64,000 nucleotides of DNA from Seonamhaeicola sp. S2-3. GTDB taxonomy: Bacteria > Bacteroidota > Bacteroidia > Flavobacteriales > Flavobacteriaceae. The translations under genes were made by a program, and so were the position numbers. Each line of letters starts with the position of its first letter. The first letter of the stretch is position 1. Positions 53,775 through 63,788 of this stretch are shown piece by piece. The stretch spans positions 1,003,001-1,067,000 of the forward strand of contig NZ_CP019389.1 in NCBI RefSeq assembly GCF_001971785.1. Reading direction: 5' to 3'. The notes below the pieces were generated by a model. The model had not been told where the DNA came from. It did no database searches and saw only the letters and a list, made by a program, of their open reading frames with translations.

Positions 53775-55391
53775 TTAAAACGCATATCGTTGCGGACCGC
53801 CTCGTCTTATTTCCTCGCTACAATGTGCCTCAAACTTTTTAAAATTTTCTCTAAACGCATTGGTTAATTTAAAAGCTGTTGTATAATAAGCTTCATCATC
53901 ATTCCATGTAGCTCTAGGACTCAATACGCTAGTAGGAACACCAGGGCATGTTCTTGGTTGTGCCACTCCAAAAACAGAATGAATATGATAATCCTCATAA
54001 TTATACAAGCCTAAATCACCGTTTAAAACAGCATTAATCATGGCTCTGGTATATTTTAACTCCATACGCTTTCCTACGCCATAAGGACCACCTGTCCACC
54101 CTGTATTAACCAACCAAACGTTCACGTTAGCTTCAATCATTTTTTTGCTTAACATTTCGGCATATTTGGCTGGATGCAAAGGCATAAAAGGTGCTCCAAA
54201 ACAAGCCGAAAAAGATGGTACTGGTTCTACCACTCCGGCCTCAGTTCCAGCTACTTTAGCTGTATAACCAGAAATAAAATGATATGCTGCTTGACTTGGT
54301 GTTAATTTAGAAATTGGTGGAATTACCCCAAAAGCATCTGCCGTTAAAAAGAAAATATTCTTAGGATTTTGCCCTATAGATGGCACTTTTATATTTTCAA
54401 TATGATGAATTGGATAACTTACTCTGGTATTTTGAGTAATACTAGTATCAGCAAAATCTACAACACCATTTTCATCTAAAATTACATTTTCAAGAATGGC
54501 ACCTTTTTTAATGGCATTATAAATCTCTGGTTCTTGTTCTTTTGAAAGATTAATAACCTTTGCATAACAGCCGCCTTCAAAATTAAATACCGTATTCTCA
54601 TTAGTCCACCCATGTTCATCATCACCAATTAAACTTCTTTTTGGGTCTGTAGACAGGGTTGTTTTTCCTGTTCCTGAAAGTCCAAAGAAAATAGCTGTAT
54701 CACCTTTTTCACCAACATTAGCACTACAATGCATTGGTAGGGTATTTTTAAATACAGGAAGAATGAAATTTAACGCCGAAAAAATGCCCTTTTTAATTTC
54801 GCCTGTATAGCCTGTACCTCCAATAAGAGCAATTTTTTTTGAGAAATCTAAAATTGCAAAATTATGTTGGCGCGTTCCATCTTCTTCAGGGTTTGCCATA
54901 AATCCTGGTGCATTTACAACCGTCCATTCTGGATTAAAATTACTTAATTCATCAGGTGTTGGCCTTAAAAACATGTTATATGCAAACTGGTTACTCCACG
55001 GAAGTTCATTAATTACCCTAATGCTCAACTTATAGTTTTCATCTGCACAGGCATAACAATCTCTTACAAAAACTTCTTTTCCAGATAAGTAATTAACCAC
55101 TTTACTGTATAGCTTATCAAATTTATCTGCATCGAAAGGAATATTAATATCTCCCCACCAAACTAAGTCTTTGGTAATATCATCTTTTACTATAAATCTA
55201 TCTTTTGGAGAGCGTCCTGTAAACTCTCCTGTATTAACAGCTAATGCTCCAGACGAAGCTTCAACTCCTAAACCTTTTTCAATAGTAATCTCATGAAGTT
55301 TTTCTGGTGATAATTGGTAATTTAATTTTGCATTTTTAATACCGTAGCGTTCTAACGAAATCGTTTTCGTAATTTGATTGTAGTTATCCAT
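53775..55391 (-). CDS. pckA: Phosphoenolpyruvate carboxykinase (ATP)
   Basis: 538 residues, full length. Kinase-1a P-loop GLSGTGKTTLSTDPKR, kinase-2 LIGDDEHGWT, the GRSPKDRF substrate motif and NTGWTGGPYGVGKRM. Converts oxaloacetate + ATP to PEP + CO2 for gluconeogenesis. Monocistronic. All catalytic residues appear intact, which matters because of the PPi-PEPCK-like gene at 28162. Confidence 0.97.
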   Translation of the reverse strand: MDNYNQITKTISLERYGIKNAKLNYQLSPEKLHEITIEKGLGVEASSGALAVNTGEFTGRSPKDRFIVKDDITKDLVWWGDINIPFDADKFDKLYSKVVNYLSGKEVFVRDCYACADENYKLSIRVINELPWSNQFAYNMFLRPTPDELSNFNPEWTVVNAPGFMANPEEDGTRQHNFAILDFSKKIALIGGTGYTGEIKKGIFSALNFILPVFKNTLPMHCSANVGEKGDTAIFFGLSGTGKTTLSTDPKRSLIGDDEHGWTNENTVFNFEGGCYAKVINLSKEQEPEIYNAIKKGAILENVILDENGVVDFADTSITQNTRVSYPIHHIENIKVPSIGQNPKNIFFLTADAFGVIPPISKLTPSQAAYHFISGYTAKVAGTEAGVVEPVPSFSACFGAPFMPLHPAKYAEMLSKKMIEANVNVWLVNTGWTGGPYGVGKRMELKYTRAMINAVLNGDLGLYNYEDYHIHSVFGVAQPRTCPGVPTSVLSPRATWNDDEAYYTTAFKLTNAFRENFKKFEAHCSEEIRRGGPQRYAF

Positions 55392-55448
55392 AAATTGCTC
55401 AAAATTTATTTAAAAGCCAAAAATAATATATTTATTTTGATATATTAT

Positions 55449-55850
55449 TTATTTTATATCAGTTTTTGGAGTTAATTTTAAGAATTTAACAATTAAAATA
55501 CCCCAAGCAAGAATAAAAAATAAGCCACCAACAGGTGTTATAAACCCAATGGTTTTAAAATTAAAAGATGTTAAACTATTTGTAGCTAATCCATAAATAG
55601 AACCCGAAAAAAATAAAACACCCACTACTACTAAATAGTAAAGTATTTTCATGGTTTTTTCAGAGAACAAAGCGCTATTACCAACAAATAAAAGTAGAAT
55701 AGCATGATACATTTGATATCTTACTCCGGTTTCAAAAGTTTTTTGAGCTTCTGGTGAAATTAATTCTTTTAAACCATGAGCTCCAAAGGCTCCTAAAACA
55801 ATTGCTATAAGTCCTAAAGCTGCTGCAGTTACTAATACGGTTTTCTTCAT
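55449..55850 (-). CDS. DUF423 membrane protein
   Basis: 133 residues with four helices. Typical DUF423 start AAALGLIAIVLGAFGAHGLK and FETGVRYQMYHAILLLFVGN, and TPVGGLFFILAW near the end. Role unknown. Lies 57 bp upstream of pckA on the same strand but may be separate. Confidence 0.9.
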   Translation of the reverse strand: MKKTVLVTAAALGLIAIVLGAFGAHGLKELISPEAQKTFETGVRYQMYHAILLLFVGNSALFSEKTMKILYYLVVVGVLFFSGSIYGLATNSLTSFNFKTIGFITPVGGLFFILAWGILIVKFLKLTPKTDIK

Positions 55851-55959
55851 AAGGGTATTTATATTAATTATTTACAAAGCTAATTAACTAATTACAACTA
55901 TTTTCATATACCAGCACAATCATTTTTATATTTTTAGTTTTAATTTGAAATCAAATTAT

Positions 55960-55967
55960 TACATTTG
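55960..55967 (+). promoter_or_regulatory. -7 element of the Lrp-type regulator
   Basis: TACATTTG. It lies between the upstream TTG (55945) and the ATG (55993), so transcription from it excludes the TTG as the start. Confidence 0.5.
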
Positions 55968-55992
55968 CCTTCTAGACAGAAACCACCACAAA

Positions 55993-56463
55993 ATGAAGAA
56001 TAAAGAAAAAACCCTTACCATAGATGGTATAGACAAAAAGATATTACGCGCGTTAATGGTAGATGCTAGAACTCCCATTTTAGAAATAGCCCGTAATGTG
56101 GGTATTTCTGGAGCTGCTATTCATCAACGTTTACGTAAACTTGAAAAATCTGGATTAATTACAGGTTCTAAATTTGTTATAAACCCAAGAGTTTTAGGAT
56201 ATACTACTGTTGCTTTTATTGGTGTTTATTTAGATAAAGCCATACACAATCCGGAGGCAATAAAACAACTTAAAAAAGTTCCCGAAGTTTTAGAATGCCA
56301 TTATACTACTGGAAACTGGAATGTATTAATTAAGATTATTTGTAAAAATAATGCGCATTTAATGCATTTATTGAATGATGAAATTCAGACTATTTCTGGA
56401 GTTTCTAGAACAGAAACTTTTATTTCTTTAGACCAGCAGATTGATAGACAAATGAAGATTTAA
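55993..56463 (+). CDS. Lrp/AsnC-family transcriptional regulator
   Basis: 156 residues from ATG 55993. The frame extends upstream to a TTG at 55945, but a -7 box lies in between. HTH: IDKKILRALMVDARTPILEI, VGISGAAIHQRLRKLEKSG. RAM effector domain: ECHYTTGNWNVLIKIICKNN and FISLDQQIDRQ. Usually senses an amino acid. Targets are not evident; it is divergent from DUF423. Confidence 0.92.
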   Translation: MKNKEKTLTIDGIDKKILRALMVDARTPILEIARNVGISGAAIHQRLRKLEKSGLITGSKFVINPRVLGYTTVAFIGVYLDKAIHNPEAIKQLKKVPEVLECHYTTGNWNVLIKIICKNNAHLMHLLNDEIQTISGVSRTETFISLDQQIDRQMKI

Positions 56464-56487
56464 CAATATTTGTATTATATATAAAAA

Positions 56488-56521
56488 CAAAAAACCGAGC
56501 CATTTTGCTCGGTTTTTTGTT
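56488..56521. terminator. Bidirectional terminator between the Lrp gene and glyS
   Basis: AAAAAACCGAGC / GCTCGGTTTTTT with loop CATTTT; GC-rich stem core at 56494-56500 and 56507-56513. Confidence 0.88.
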
Positions 56522-56582
56522 TTATGGATGCTGAATTAACACTTCATCAAGTAAAATGCAACAGTTCAACATAACTTTAAGA

Positions 56583-58127
56583 CTATCTCATTTTCATTAA
56601 CCAAGAACGTACATCTACTTCTTTTTTAATGATTTCTCTTAAATCTTCTATTTTAACACGTTCTTGCTCCATTGAATCTCTATGACGTATGGTTACTGTG
56701 TTATCTTCTAAAGTATCATGATCAACAGTAATACAGAATGGTGTACCATTAGCATCTTGCCTGCGATAACGACGGCCAACAGCATCTTTTTCATCATAAA
56801 TAACGTTAAAATCCCATTTTAATTCATCAACAATTTTACGCGCAATTTCTGGCAAACCATCTTTTTTAACTAATGGTAAAACAGCCGCTTTAACTGGCGC
56901 TAAAACACTTGGTAATTTTAAAACGGTTCTGGTTGTGCCATTTTCTAACTCTTCTTCTTGTAAAGAGTTTGAAAATACAGCTAAGAACATTCTATCTAAA
57001 CCTATTGATGTTTCTAAAACATAGGGCACATAACTTTTATTTTCCTCAGGATCAAAATACTGAAGTTTTTTACCTGAATATTTCTCATGCTGACTTAAAT
57101 CAAAATCTGTTCTAGAGTGAATACCTTCTAATTCTTTGAATCCAAATGGGAATTTAAATTCAATATCGGCAGCAGCATCGGCGTAATGCGCTAATTTTTC
57201 GTGGTCATGAAAACGGTACAAATCTTCACCCATTCCTAAACTTAAATGCCATTTTAGTCGGGTTTCTTTCCAGTGCTCATACCATTCTTTTTGAGTTCCT
57301 GGTTTAATAAAGAACTGCATTTCCATTTGTTCAAACTCACGCATTCTAAAAATAAATTGTCTTGCAACAATTTCATTTCTAAAGGCTTTACCAGTTTGAG
57401 CAATACCAAAAGGAATTTTTAAACGGCTTGTTTTTTGCACGTTTAAAAAGTTTACAAAAATACCCTGTGCTGTTTCTGGGCGCAAATATAAATCCATGGC
57501 GTTATCAGCAGAAGCACCTAGTTTTGTTCCAAACATGAGGTTGAATTGCTTAACGTCTGTCCAGTTTTTAGAACCCGTTAACGGATCTGCAATTTCCAAT
57601 TCTTCAATTAGCGCTTTAACATCGGCTAAATCTTCATTTTCTAGAGACTTTGCCATTCTAGACAATGTTTTATCTATCTTTTCTTGATAACCTAAAACAC
57701 GCCCATTTGTAGAGAGAAACTCTTCTTTATTAAAGGCATCTCCAAAACGTTTAGCTGCTTTTTTAACTTCTTTTTCAATTTTAGCTTCAATTTTAGCACA
57801 ATAGTCTTCAATTAAAACATCGGCTCTATAACGCTTTTTAGAATCTTTATTATCAATTAAAGGGTCGTTAAAAGCATCAACGTGTCCTGATGCTTTCCAA
57901 GTGGTAGGATGCATAAAAATAGCTGCATCTATACCTACTATATTTTCATTCATCTGCACCATGGCTTTCCACCAATAGTCGCGTATGTTTTTCTTTAATT
58001 CTGCACCGTTTTGCGCATAGTCATACACAGCGCTTAAACCGTCATATATTTCGCTACTTTGAAACACATAACCGTATTCTTTTGCATGCGAAATAACCTT
58101 CTTAAATTTATCGTCTTGATTTGCCAT
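56583..58127 (-). CDS. glyS: Glycine-tRNA ligase (single-chain dimeric type)
   Basis: 514 residues from the ATG at 58125-58127 (MANQDDKFKKVIS). An upstream in-frame ATG at 58172 would add 15 hydrophobic residues not seen in the family. Class II motifs: LRPETAQGIFVNFLN, FRNEIVARQFIFRMREFEQM, and LETSIGLDRMFLAVF. This is the eukaryote/archaea-like alpha2 form used in Bacteroidota, not the alpha2beta2 GlyQ/GlyS. Confidence 0.96.
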   Translation of the reverse strand: MANQDDKFKKVISHAKEYGYVFQSSEIYDGLSAVYDYAQNGAELKKNIRDYWWKAMVQMNENIVGIDAAIFMHPTTWKASGHVDAFNDPLIDNKDSKKRYRADVLIEDYCAKIEAKIEKEVKKAAKRFGDAFNKEEFLSTNGRVLGYQEKIDKTLSRMAKSLENEDLADVKALIEELEIADPLTGSKNWTDVKQFNLMFGTKLGASADNAMDLYLRPETAQGIFVNFLNVQKTSRLKIPFGIAQTGKAFRNEIVARQFIFRMREFEQMEMQFFIKPGTQKEWYEHWKETRLKWHLSLGMGEDLYRFHDHEKLAHYADAAADIEFKFPFGFKELEGIHSRTDFDLSQHEKYSGKKLQYFDPEENKSYVPYVLETSIGLDRMFLAVFSNSLQEEELENGTTRTVLKLPSVLAPVKAAVLPLVKKDGLPEIARKIVDELKWDFNVIYDEKDAVGRRYRRQDANGTPFCITVDHDTLEDNTVTIRHRDSMEQERVKIEDLREIIKKEVDVRSWLMKMR

Positions 58128-58226
58128 AGGTGCAAAAATATAAAACCCCTTGAAACTAATAACTATAAGCATTAAAAATTAAACTAAATTTGATATATTT
58201 CAATTTAAGTTTACCGCTATTTACAA

Positions 58227-58907
58227 ATGCTTAAACCATTATTAAATCTATTTTTTCCAAAAGTGTGTTACGCATGCCATAATTTACTTGGTGATAACGA
58301 AAACACTATTTGTATAGATTGCCGACATAATTTACCTGTTACTAATTTTCATTTTGAAGACAATGACGCTATAAAAAAAGTATTGTATGGACGTGCCCAA
58401 ATTGAAAACGGAACAGCGCTTTTTAGGTTTGAAAAAAAAGAATCTGTGCAAAGGCTTATTCACGGATTAAAATACAAAGGTTACCAAAACATTGGTACAA
58501 CGCTTGGTGGTTGGTTAGGTGGCGAATTAAAGGAAGTTAAAGCATATCAAAATATTGATATTGTAATTCCTGTACCACTACACAAAAAGAAATTACGTAA
58601 AAGAGGCTACAATCAGGTAGCTAAATTTGGACAAGAAATTGCATTAGCTTTAAATGCAAAATATATAGACAATGTTTTAGTTAAAATTACAAACACAAAA
58701 TCTCAAACTAAAAAAGGACGCTTTGCTCGATGGACAAACAGCAATGAACTTTTTGCTTTAAAAAATATGAACCTTATTGAAAATAAACACATCTTACTTG
58801 TAGATGACATTATAACCACCGGAGCTACTATAGAAGCCTGTACTACGGTATTAAAACAGGCAAAAAACGTTAAAATTAGTATTGCTACTATGGCAATAGT
58901 ACCTTAA
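58227..58907 (+). CDS. comF: ComF-family phosphoribosyltransferase-like protein
   Basis: 226 residues. An N-terminal zinc ribbon (CYACHNLLGDNENTICIDC) and a PRTase domain with HKKKLRKRGYNQ and LLVDDIITTGATIEA. ComF homologues are tied to DNA uptake in naturally competent bacteria; the direct role is unresolved. Confidence 0.92.
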   Translation: MLKPLLNLFFPKVCYACHNLLGDNENTICIDCRHNLPVTNFHFEDNDAIKKVLYGRAQIENGTALFRFEKKESVQRLIHGLKYKGYQNIGTTLGGWLGGELKEVKAYQNIDIVIPVPLHKKKLRKRGYNQVAKFGQEIALALNAKYIDNVLVKITNTKSQTKKGRFARWTNSNELFALKNMNLIENKHILLVDDIITTGATIEACTTVLKQAKNVKISIATMAIVP

Positions 58908-58934
58908 GTAGCGCGTTATATCTCTAAAATTATG

Positions 58935-58942
58935 TAGGTTTG
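58935..58942 (+). promoter_or_regulatory. -7 element of the Big_5 lipoprotein gene
   Basis: TAGGTTTG. The GTG at 58942 that opens the frame overlaps it, so the ATG at 58963 is the likelier start. Confidence 0.5.
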
Positions 58943-58962
58943 TGCAAAATTTAAAATTGGTA

Positions 58963-60576
58963 ATGACTAAAACCCTTTCAAATTTTATTTTAATACTTTT
59001 TTTAAGTGTAGCTTTTATAAACTGTGCTAACCGTGGCACACCCGAAGGAGGTCCTAAGGACGAAACCCCACCGGTAATTATTAAATCTGTTCCAGAGAAT
59101 TTTTCAACCAATTTTGATGAAAATGAAATTAAAATTTATTTTGATGAGTACATTAAAATAAAAGATTTACAGAAGCAGCTCATCATTTCGCCACCTATGA
59201 AAACGCAACCAGTGGTGAAACCTTTTAGTAGTGCTAGTAAATTTATAACTATTAAAATTTCTGATACACTATTACCAAATACCACTTATGCTTTTAATTT
59301 TGGCAATAGTATTACTGACAATAACGAAGGAAATCCTTACCCGTATTTTAGATATGTTTTTTCAACAGGCGATTATATTGACTCTTTAAAAGTAACAGGA
59401 AAAATAATTGACGCCTTTAATAAAGAACCCGAAACCTTTGTCAACGTTGCTCTTTACGAAGTAGATTCTACATTCTCAGATTCTATTGTTTATAAAGAAA
59501 CTCCTAAATACATTACCAATACGCTTGATAGCCTTACCACGTTTTCAATTGAAAATGTAAAAGCAGGAAAGTATATGCTCATGGCGTTAAAAGACAATAA
59601 TGGTGATAATAAATTTCAACAAAAAACCGATCAAATTGCCTTTCATAAAAGTTTTATTGAAGTACCAACAGATTCGTCTTATATTTTAAAATTATTTAAA
59701 GAAATTCCAGATTTTAGAGCTAATAAACCCAGATTATTTTCTGGTGAAAAAATTGCTTTTGGATATGAAGGCGATTATACAAATATGAAAATTGATATCC
59801 TTTCTGAAGTACCAGAAGAATTTAGTTATAGAATTACAAAAGACGAAAAAGCCGACACTTTATATTATTGGTACACTCCAAGATTAGAGGTTGATTCTTT
59901 AGTTTTTAAAGTTTCTAACAAAAACTATGAAAAAGAGTTTACAGCCAAAATTAGCGAACAAAAACGAGATTCATTAATTTTAAAATCATCTGTTTCAGGA
60001 ACTATTGGTATTGATGAGCCTTTTAAAATTATTGGCAGTACGCCTTTTGCTTCTTTTGATGATTCTAAAGTTTCTCTTATAGATAAAGACTCTACCAATG
60101 TTGATTTCTCTACTACGTTTGATACCCTAAACAATGCATACATATTCAATTTTAAGAAAAGTTATGAAAACAAGTATGCTATGAAAATTTTACCTGAAGC
60201 TTTTACAGATATTTTTAACAACGTTCAAACAGACACCCTATCTTATGCTTTAGGTACTAGAAAAGAATCAGACTTTGGTTTTGCCCGTTTTACTTTGGTG
60301 AATGCTAAATACCCACTTATTATTCAATTAACTGATGATAAAGGTGAGGTGAAATATGAAAAATATGCCACTAAAGAAGGGCAAATAGATTTTCAAAATT
60401 TAACACCAGGCAGGTATAATATTAGAGTTATTCATGATGCTAATGGCAACAAAAAATATGATACTGGTAGTTACTTAAAGAAAATTCAACCCGAACATGT
60501 AAGCCATTTTATTTTTGATAATAATGAGCAAATAAGAGCTAATTGGGGAAGCATTCAAACCTTAAATTTTAAGTAA
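58963..60576 (+). CDS. Lipoprotein with Big_5-type Ig-like domain
   Basis: 537 residues from ATG 58963 (MTKTLSNFILILF), with lipobox AFINC. Next comes the conserved start ANRGTPEGGPKDETPPVI, a Big_5 Ig-like domain (IKIYFDEYIKIKDLQKQLII; NTTYAFNFGNSITDNNEGN), carbohydrate-binding-like beta domains and a final SpaA-like repeat. Widespread in Bacteroidota, presumed outer-membrane. Overlaps the convergent nitrilase gene by 8 bp. Function unknown. Confidence 0.85.
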   Translation: MTKTLSNFILILFLSVAFINCANRGTPEGGPKDETPPVIIKSVPENFSTNFDENEIKIYFDEYIKIKDLQKQLIISPPMKTQPVVKPFSSASKFITIKISDTLLPNTTYAFNFGNSITDNNEGNPYPYFRYVFSTGDYIDSLKVTGKIIDAFNKEPETFVNVALYEVDSTFSDSIVYKETPKYITNTLDSLTTFSIENVKAGKYMLMALKDNNGDNKFQQKTDQIAFHKSFIEVPTDSSYILKLFKEIPDFRANKPRLFSGEKIAFGYEGDYTNMKIDILSEVPEEFSYRITKDEKADTLYYWYTPRLEVDSLVFKVSNKNYEKEFTAKISEQKRDSLILKSSVSGTIGIDEPFKIIGSTPFASFDDSKVSLIDKDSTNVDFSTTFDTLNNAYIFNFKKSYENKYAMKILPEAFTDIFNNVQTDTLSYALGTRKESDFGFARFTLVNAKYPLIIQLTDDKGEVKYEKYATKEGQIDFQNLTPGRYNIRVIHDANGNKKYDTGSYLKKIQPEHVSHFIFDNNEQIRANWGSIQTLNFK

Positions 60577-61348
60577 ACATAAAGTCATCTCTATCATTTA
60601 AAAACTTTAAAGCGTTTCGGTACGTTTCTATATGTTGCTTTTTTAAAGTAACTATTTCAATTTGCTCATTACTAGGTTTTATAGAGGTTATTTGGTTTCC
60701 TAAAACATCATAAACTGCAGAGTGCCCGTTATATTCAATAGCAACACCATCAACACCTACTCTATTAACACCTATGCAATAACTCATATTTTCTATAGCA
60801 CGGGCTTTTAACAACGCATCCCAAGCATTTACTCTGGTTTTTGGCCAATTGGCAACATATAATAAAACATCATAATTAACAGTATTTCTAGCCCAAACCG
60901 GAAAACGTAAATCGTAACAAATTAACGGGCATATGTTCCAACCCTTATAATTAATAATCACTCTTTCTCTACCACTTGCATATGTTTTATCTTCATTAGC
61001 TAGCGTAAAAGTATGTTTTTTATCATACGTAGTAACTTGTCCTGAGGCTTCAACAAACAACAATCTGTTATAAAATTTACCTTCTTCAATAATCACTAAA
61101 CTTCCTGTAATAGCAGAATTATATTTTGAAGCTATTTGCTTCATCCATGCAACTGTATTGCCTTGCATAGTTTCAGCAACACTTTTGGCGTTCATAGTAA
61201 AACCCGTTGTAAACATTTCGGGTAGTATCATAAGATCTACTTTTTCTGAGATGGATGCTATTTTTTCAGCAAAATTACTTCGGTTTCGTTCTGGGTTTTC
61301 CCAAACCAAATCAGATTGAAGCAATGCTACTTTTAAATGTTCTTGCAT
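60569..61348 (-). CDS. Omega-amidase / nitrilase-family hydrolase (YafV-like)
   Basis: 259 residues. Catalytic triad Glu in LPEMFTTGF, Lys in DKKHTF and Cys in PLICYDLRFP. The NRVGVDGVAIEYNGHSAVYD segment fits the YafV/NIT2 branch, which hydrolyses alpha-ketoglutaramate and similar omega-amides as a repair enzyme. Substrate by family only. Confidence 0.9.
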   Translation of the reverse strand: MQEHLKVALLQSDLVWENPERNRSNFAEKIASISEKVDLMILPEMFTTGFTMNAKSVAETMQGNTVAWMKQIASKYNSAITGSLVIIEEGKFYNRLLFVEASGQVTTYDKKHTFTLANEDKTYASGRERVIINYKGWNICPLICYDLRFPVWARNTVNYDVLLYVANWPKTRVNAWDALLKARAIENMSYCIGVNRVGVDGVAIEYNGHSAVYDVLGNQITSIKPSNEQIEIVTLKKQHIETYRNALKFLNDRDDFMFT

Positions 61349-61433
61349 GTTTAAATAGTGTTTTAAATATTGGCTGCTTGTTTTAAGATTCTATTAAAAT
61401 AACAAAAATTTACGTTTTAATTAATCCCTTTGC

Positions 61434-61441
61434 TATCTTTG
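61434..61441 (+). promoter_or_regulatory. -7 element of the S46 peptidase gene
   Basis: TATCTTTG, 21 nt before the ATG. The -33 region is poor. Confidence 0.45.
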
Positions 61442-61462
61442 GTACATTAAACATTTCACTTT

Positions 61463-63559
61463 ATGAAACTCATTAAATTCCTCATATTATTTGTATTTTT
61501 TCAAGTAACAGCTCAACAAGGTGGCATGTGGATTCCTTCGCTTTTAGAAGGGATGAACGAAGCCGAAATGCAAGCTCTAGGCAGCAAACTTACAGCTAAA
61601 GATATTTATGATGTTAACAACTCTAGCTTAAAAGATGCAATTGGGCATTTTAATGGCGGTTGTACTAGCGAAGTTATTTCTCCAAAAGGACTAGTTCTTA
61701 CCAATCACCATTGCGGATTTGCTCAAATTCAATCCCATTCTTCATTAGAAAATGATTATTTAAAAAATGGGTTTTGGGCTATGAGTTTAGAGGAAGAATT
61801 GCCTAATAACGGATTGTTTATTGAGTTTATAGTAAGAATTGAAGACGTAACATCTCAGGTTTTATCTGGAATTTCTGATGATATGACTGAAAAAGAAAAA
61901 CAGTCTTTAATTGATAAAAACAGTAACGCATTACAAAAGAATGTTGAAAAAGAACCTTGGCAAGACACTAAAGTAAAATCATTTTACAAAGGCAATCAAT
62001 ACTTTTTATTTGTAACAGAACGTTTTGAAGATATTAGATTAGTAGGTGCTCCACCAACAAGCATTGGAAAATTTGGAAGCGATACCGATAATTGGGTTTT
62101 CCCAAGACATACTGGCGATTTTTCATTGTTTAGAATTTATGCCGATAAAAACAATCGTCCAGCTAAATACAGTAAAGATAACGTACCTTATACTCCTAAA
62201 CACTTTTTACCCATTTCATTAGATGGTGTTGAAGAAGGTGATTTTACCATGGTTTTTGGTTTTCCAGGAACTACAGACGAATATTTACCTGCTGTAGCTA
62301 TTGAACACATTACAAAAAATTTCAACCCAAGTAATATTGCTATTAGAGAAGCGGCTCTAAAAGTAATTGATGCCAAAATGAAAGTAAATGATGATATTAG
62401 AATTAAATACGCATCAAAACAAGCCAGAATAGCTAATGCTTGGAAAAAGTGGATTGGCCAAAATTCTGGTCTTAAAAAAAGTAAAGCAATAGCCCTAAGA
62501 AAAGCTTTTGAAGCTAAATTTATCAAAGCATATACAGAACAAGGTTTAGAAGACAAATACGGCCATATTCTTCCAGAATTTGATAAACTTTATAAAGATT
62601 TTGCCAATGTTGATGTAAAGCGAAGAAATTTTATTGAGGTGTTTTTAGTAACTAATGAATTGATGAAAATGGTTTTTAGAACCTATCAATTTGAACAAAC
62701 CATCAAGAATAATCCCGACGCTTTAGACAAAGCCAAAAATTACATTATCAATACCATAAAAGGCATCCATAAAAATTACGATGTTACTGTTGATAAAGGC
62801 GTTTTTGAAAGTGTTATGCCAATGTACACCCAAAATGTAGATGCCACTATTTATAATAAAACCGCATTTACCAATTTAAACACCTCATTAGCATTATTTG
62901 AAGGCTCAAAAGAGGAAATCATAACAGCTATTAATAACGATGCTGCTTACAAATACGCAAAACCTATTATTGAAGAATTTTACAATGTTATTAATAAGGA
63001 ATATGAAACAAAAAACCTAGCTATTTCTGCTTTGCAAAAGGAGTATATGACAGCGCTAATAAAAGTACTACCAAATGAGCGTTATTTCCCTGATGCCAAT
63101 GGCACTCTAAGAGTTACGTACGGACAGGTTAGAGGCTATTCGCCTAGAGATGCTGTATACTACAATGCCATTAGCTATTTAGACGGCGTTATTGAAAAAT
63201 ATGTTCCAGGAGATTATGAATTTGATGTTCCTGAAAAATTACTAGAACTCTACAATAATAAAGATTACAGTCCTTACGCAGATAAAAATGGAAAAGTCCC
63301 TGTTTGTTTTTTAGGAACCAATCATACCACCGGCGGTAACTCTGGAAGTCCAACCATTGATGCGCATGGTAATTTAATTGGTTTGAATTTTGACAGAGTT
63401 TGGGAAGGCACTATGAGTGACATATACTACGACCCCGAAATATGTAGAAACATTATGGTAGATTTACGTTATGTACTTTTTATTATTGATAAATACGCTG
63501 GTGCCACACATTTAATTGATGAAATGACATTGGTACACCCAAAAACAGGTACTAAATAA
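61463..63559 (+). CDS. S46 dipeptidyl-peptidase, DPP11-type (Asp/Glu specific)
   Basis: 698 residues. Signal peptide ends QVTAQQ. His83 (VLTNHHCGF) and Ser627 (GGNSGSPT) belong to the serine-peptidase triad. The specificity position 18 residues after the Ser is Arg645 (LNFDRVWEGTMSD), as in DPP11, where Arg selects acidic P1; DPP7 has Gly there. Releases dipeptides in the periplasm for peptide nutrition. Complete, and followed by a terminator. Confidence 0.92.
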   Translation: MKLIKFLILFVFFQVTAQQGGMWIPSLLEGMNEAEMQALGSKLTAKDIYDVNNSSLKDAIGHFNGGCTSEVISPKGLVLTNHHCGFAQIQSHSSLENDYLKNGFWAMSLEEELPNNGLFIEFIVRIEDVTSQVLSGISDDMTEKEKQSLIDKNSNALQKNVEKEPWQDTKVKSFYKGNQYFLFVTERFEDIRLVGAPPTSIGKFGSDTDNWVFPRHTGDFSLFRIYADKNNRPAKYSKDNVPYTPKHFLPISLDGVEEGDFTMVFGFPGTTDEYLPAVAIEHITKNFNPSNIAIREAALKVIDAKMKVNDDIRIKYASKQARIANAWKKWIGQNSGLKKSKAIALRKAFEAKFIKAYTEQGLEDKYGHILPEFDKLYKDFANVDVKRRNFIEVFLVTNELMKMVFRTYQFEQTIKNNPDALDKAKNYIINTIKGIHKNYDVTVDKGVFESVMPMYTQNVDATIYNKTAFTNLNTSLALFEGSKEEIITAINNDAAYKYAKPIIEEFYNVINKEYETKNLAISALQKEYMTALIKVLPNERYFPDANGTLRVTYGQVRGYSPRDAVYYNAISYLDGVIEKYVPGDYEFDVPEKLLELYNNKDYSPYADKNGKVPVCFLGTNHTTGGNSGSPTIDAHGNLIGLNFDRVWEGTMSDIYYDPEICRNIMVDLRYVLFIIDKYAGATHLIDEMTLVHPKTGTK

Positions 63560-63694
63560 TTTTGAGCAAAAACCACTAATTGTTTTTTGTCATCTATACA
63601 ACTCTTTGGTATACTGCTAAGTTCATTTTATTTTTTAATAAGTACTTTTAACTGTAATTTACAAACTATTCAACCCTACAATACCGCATCAAAT

Positions 63695-63732
63695 AAAAAG
63701 AGTTCAAAAATTTATTTTTTTTGAACTCTTTT
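63695..63732. terminator. Terminator between the S46 peptidase and the convergent coiled-coil gene
   Basis: AAAAGAGTTCAAAAA (63696-63710) / TTTTTGAACTCTTTT (63718-63732), a 15-bp perfect stem. Confidence 0.85.
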
Positions 63733-63788
63733 AGGTATTACTTGTTTAAAAGTAACAAAGTAGATTTAAGGCAAATTTTTAATTGCAA

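Noticed and set aside
55945-55992. TTG start giving 16 extra residues on the Lrp regulator
   Set aside because: A -7 promoter box lies within this stretch and the extra residues (NYYICLLDRNHH) do not look like the family.
58128-58172. Upstream ATG giving glyS 15 extra residues
   Set aside because: The added segment is hydrophobic and unlike the known start of glycyl-tRNA synthetases.
58942-58962. GTG start for the Big_5 lipoprotein
   Set aside because: Overlaps the -7 box, and the ATG at 58963 gives a proper lipoprotein signal.
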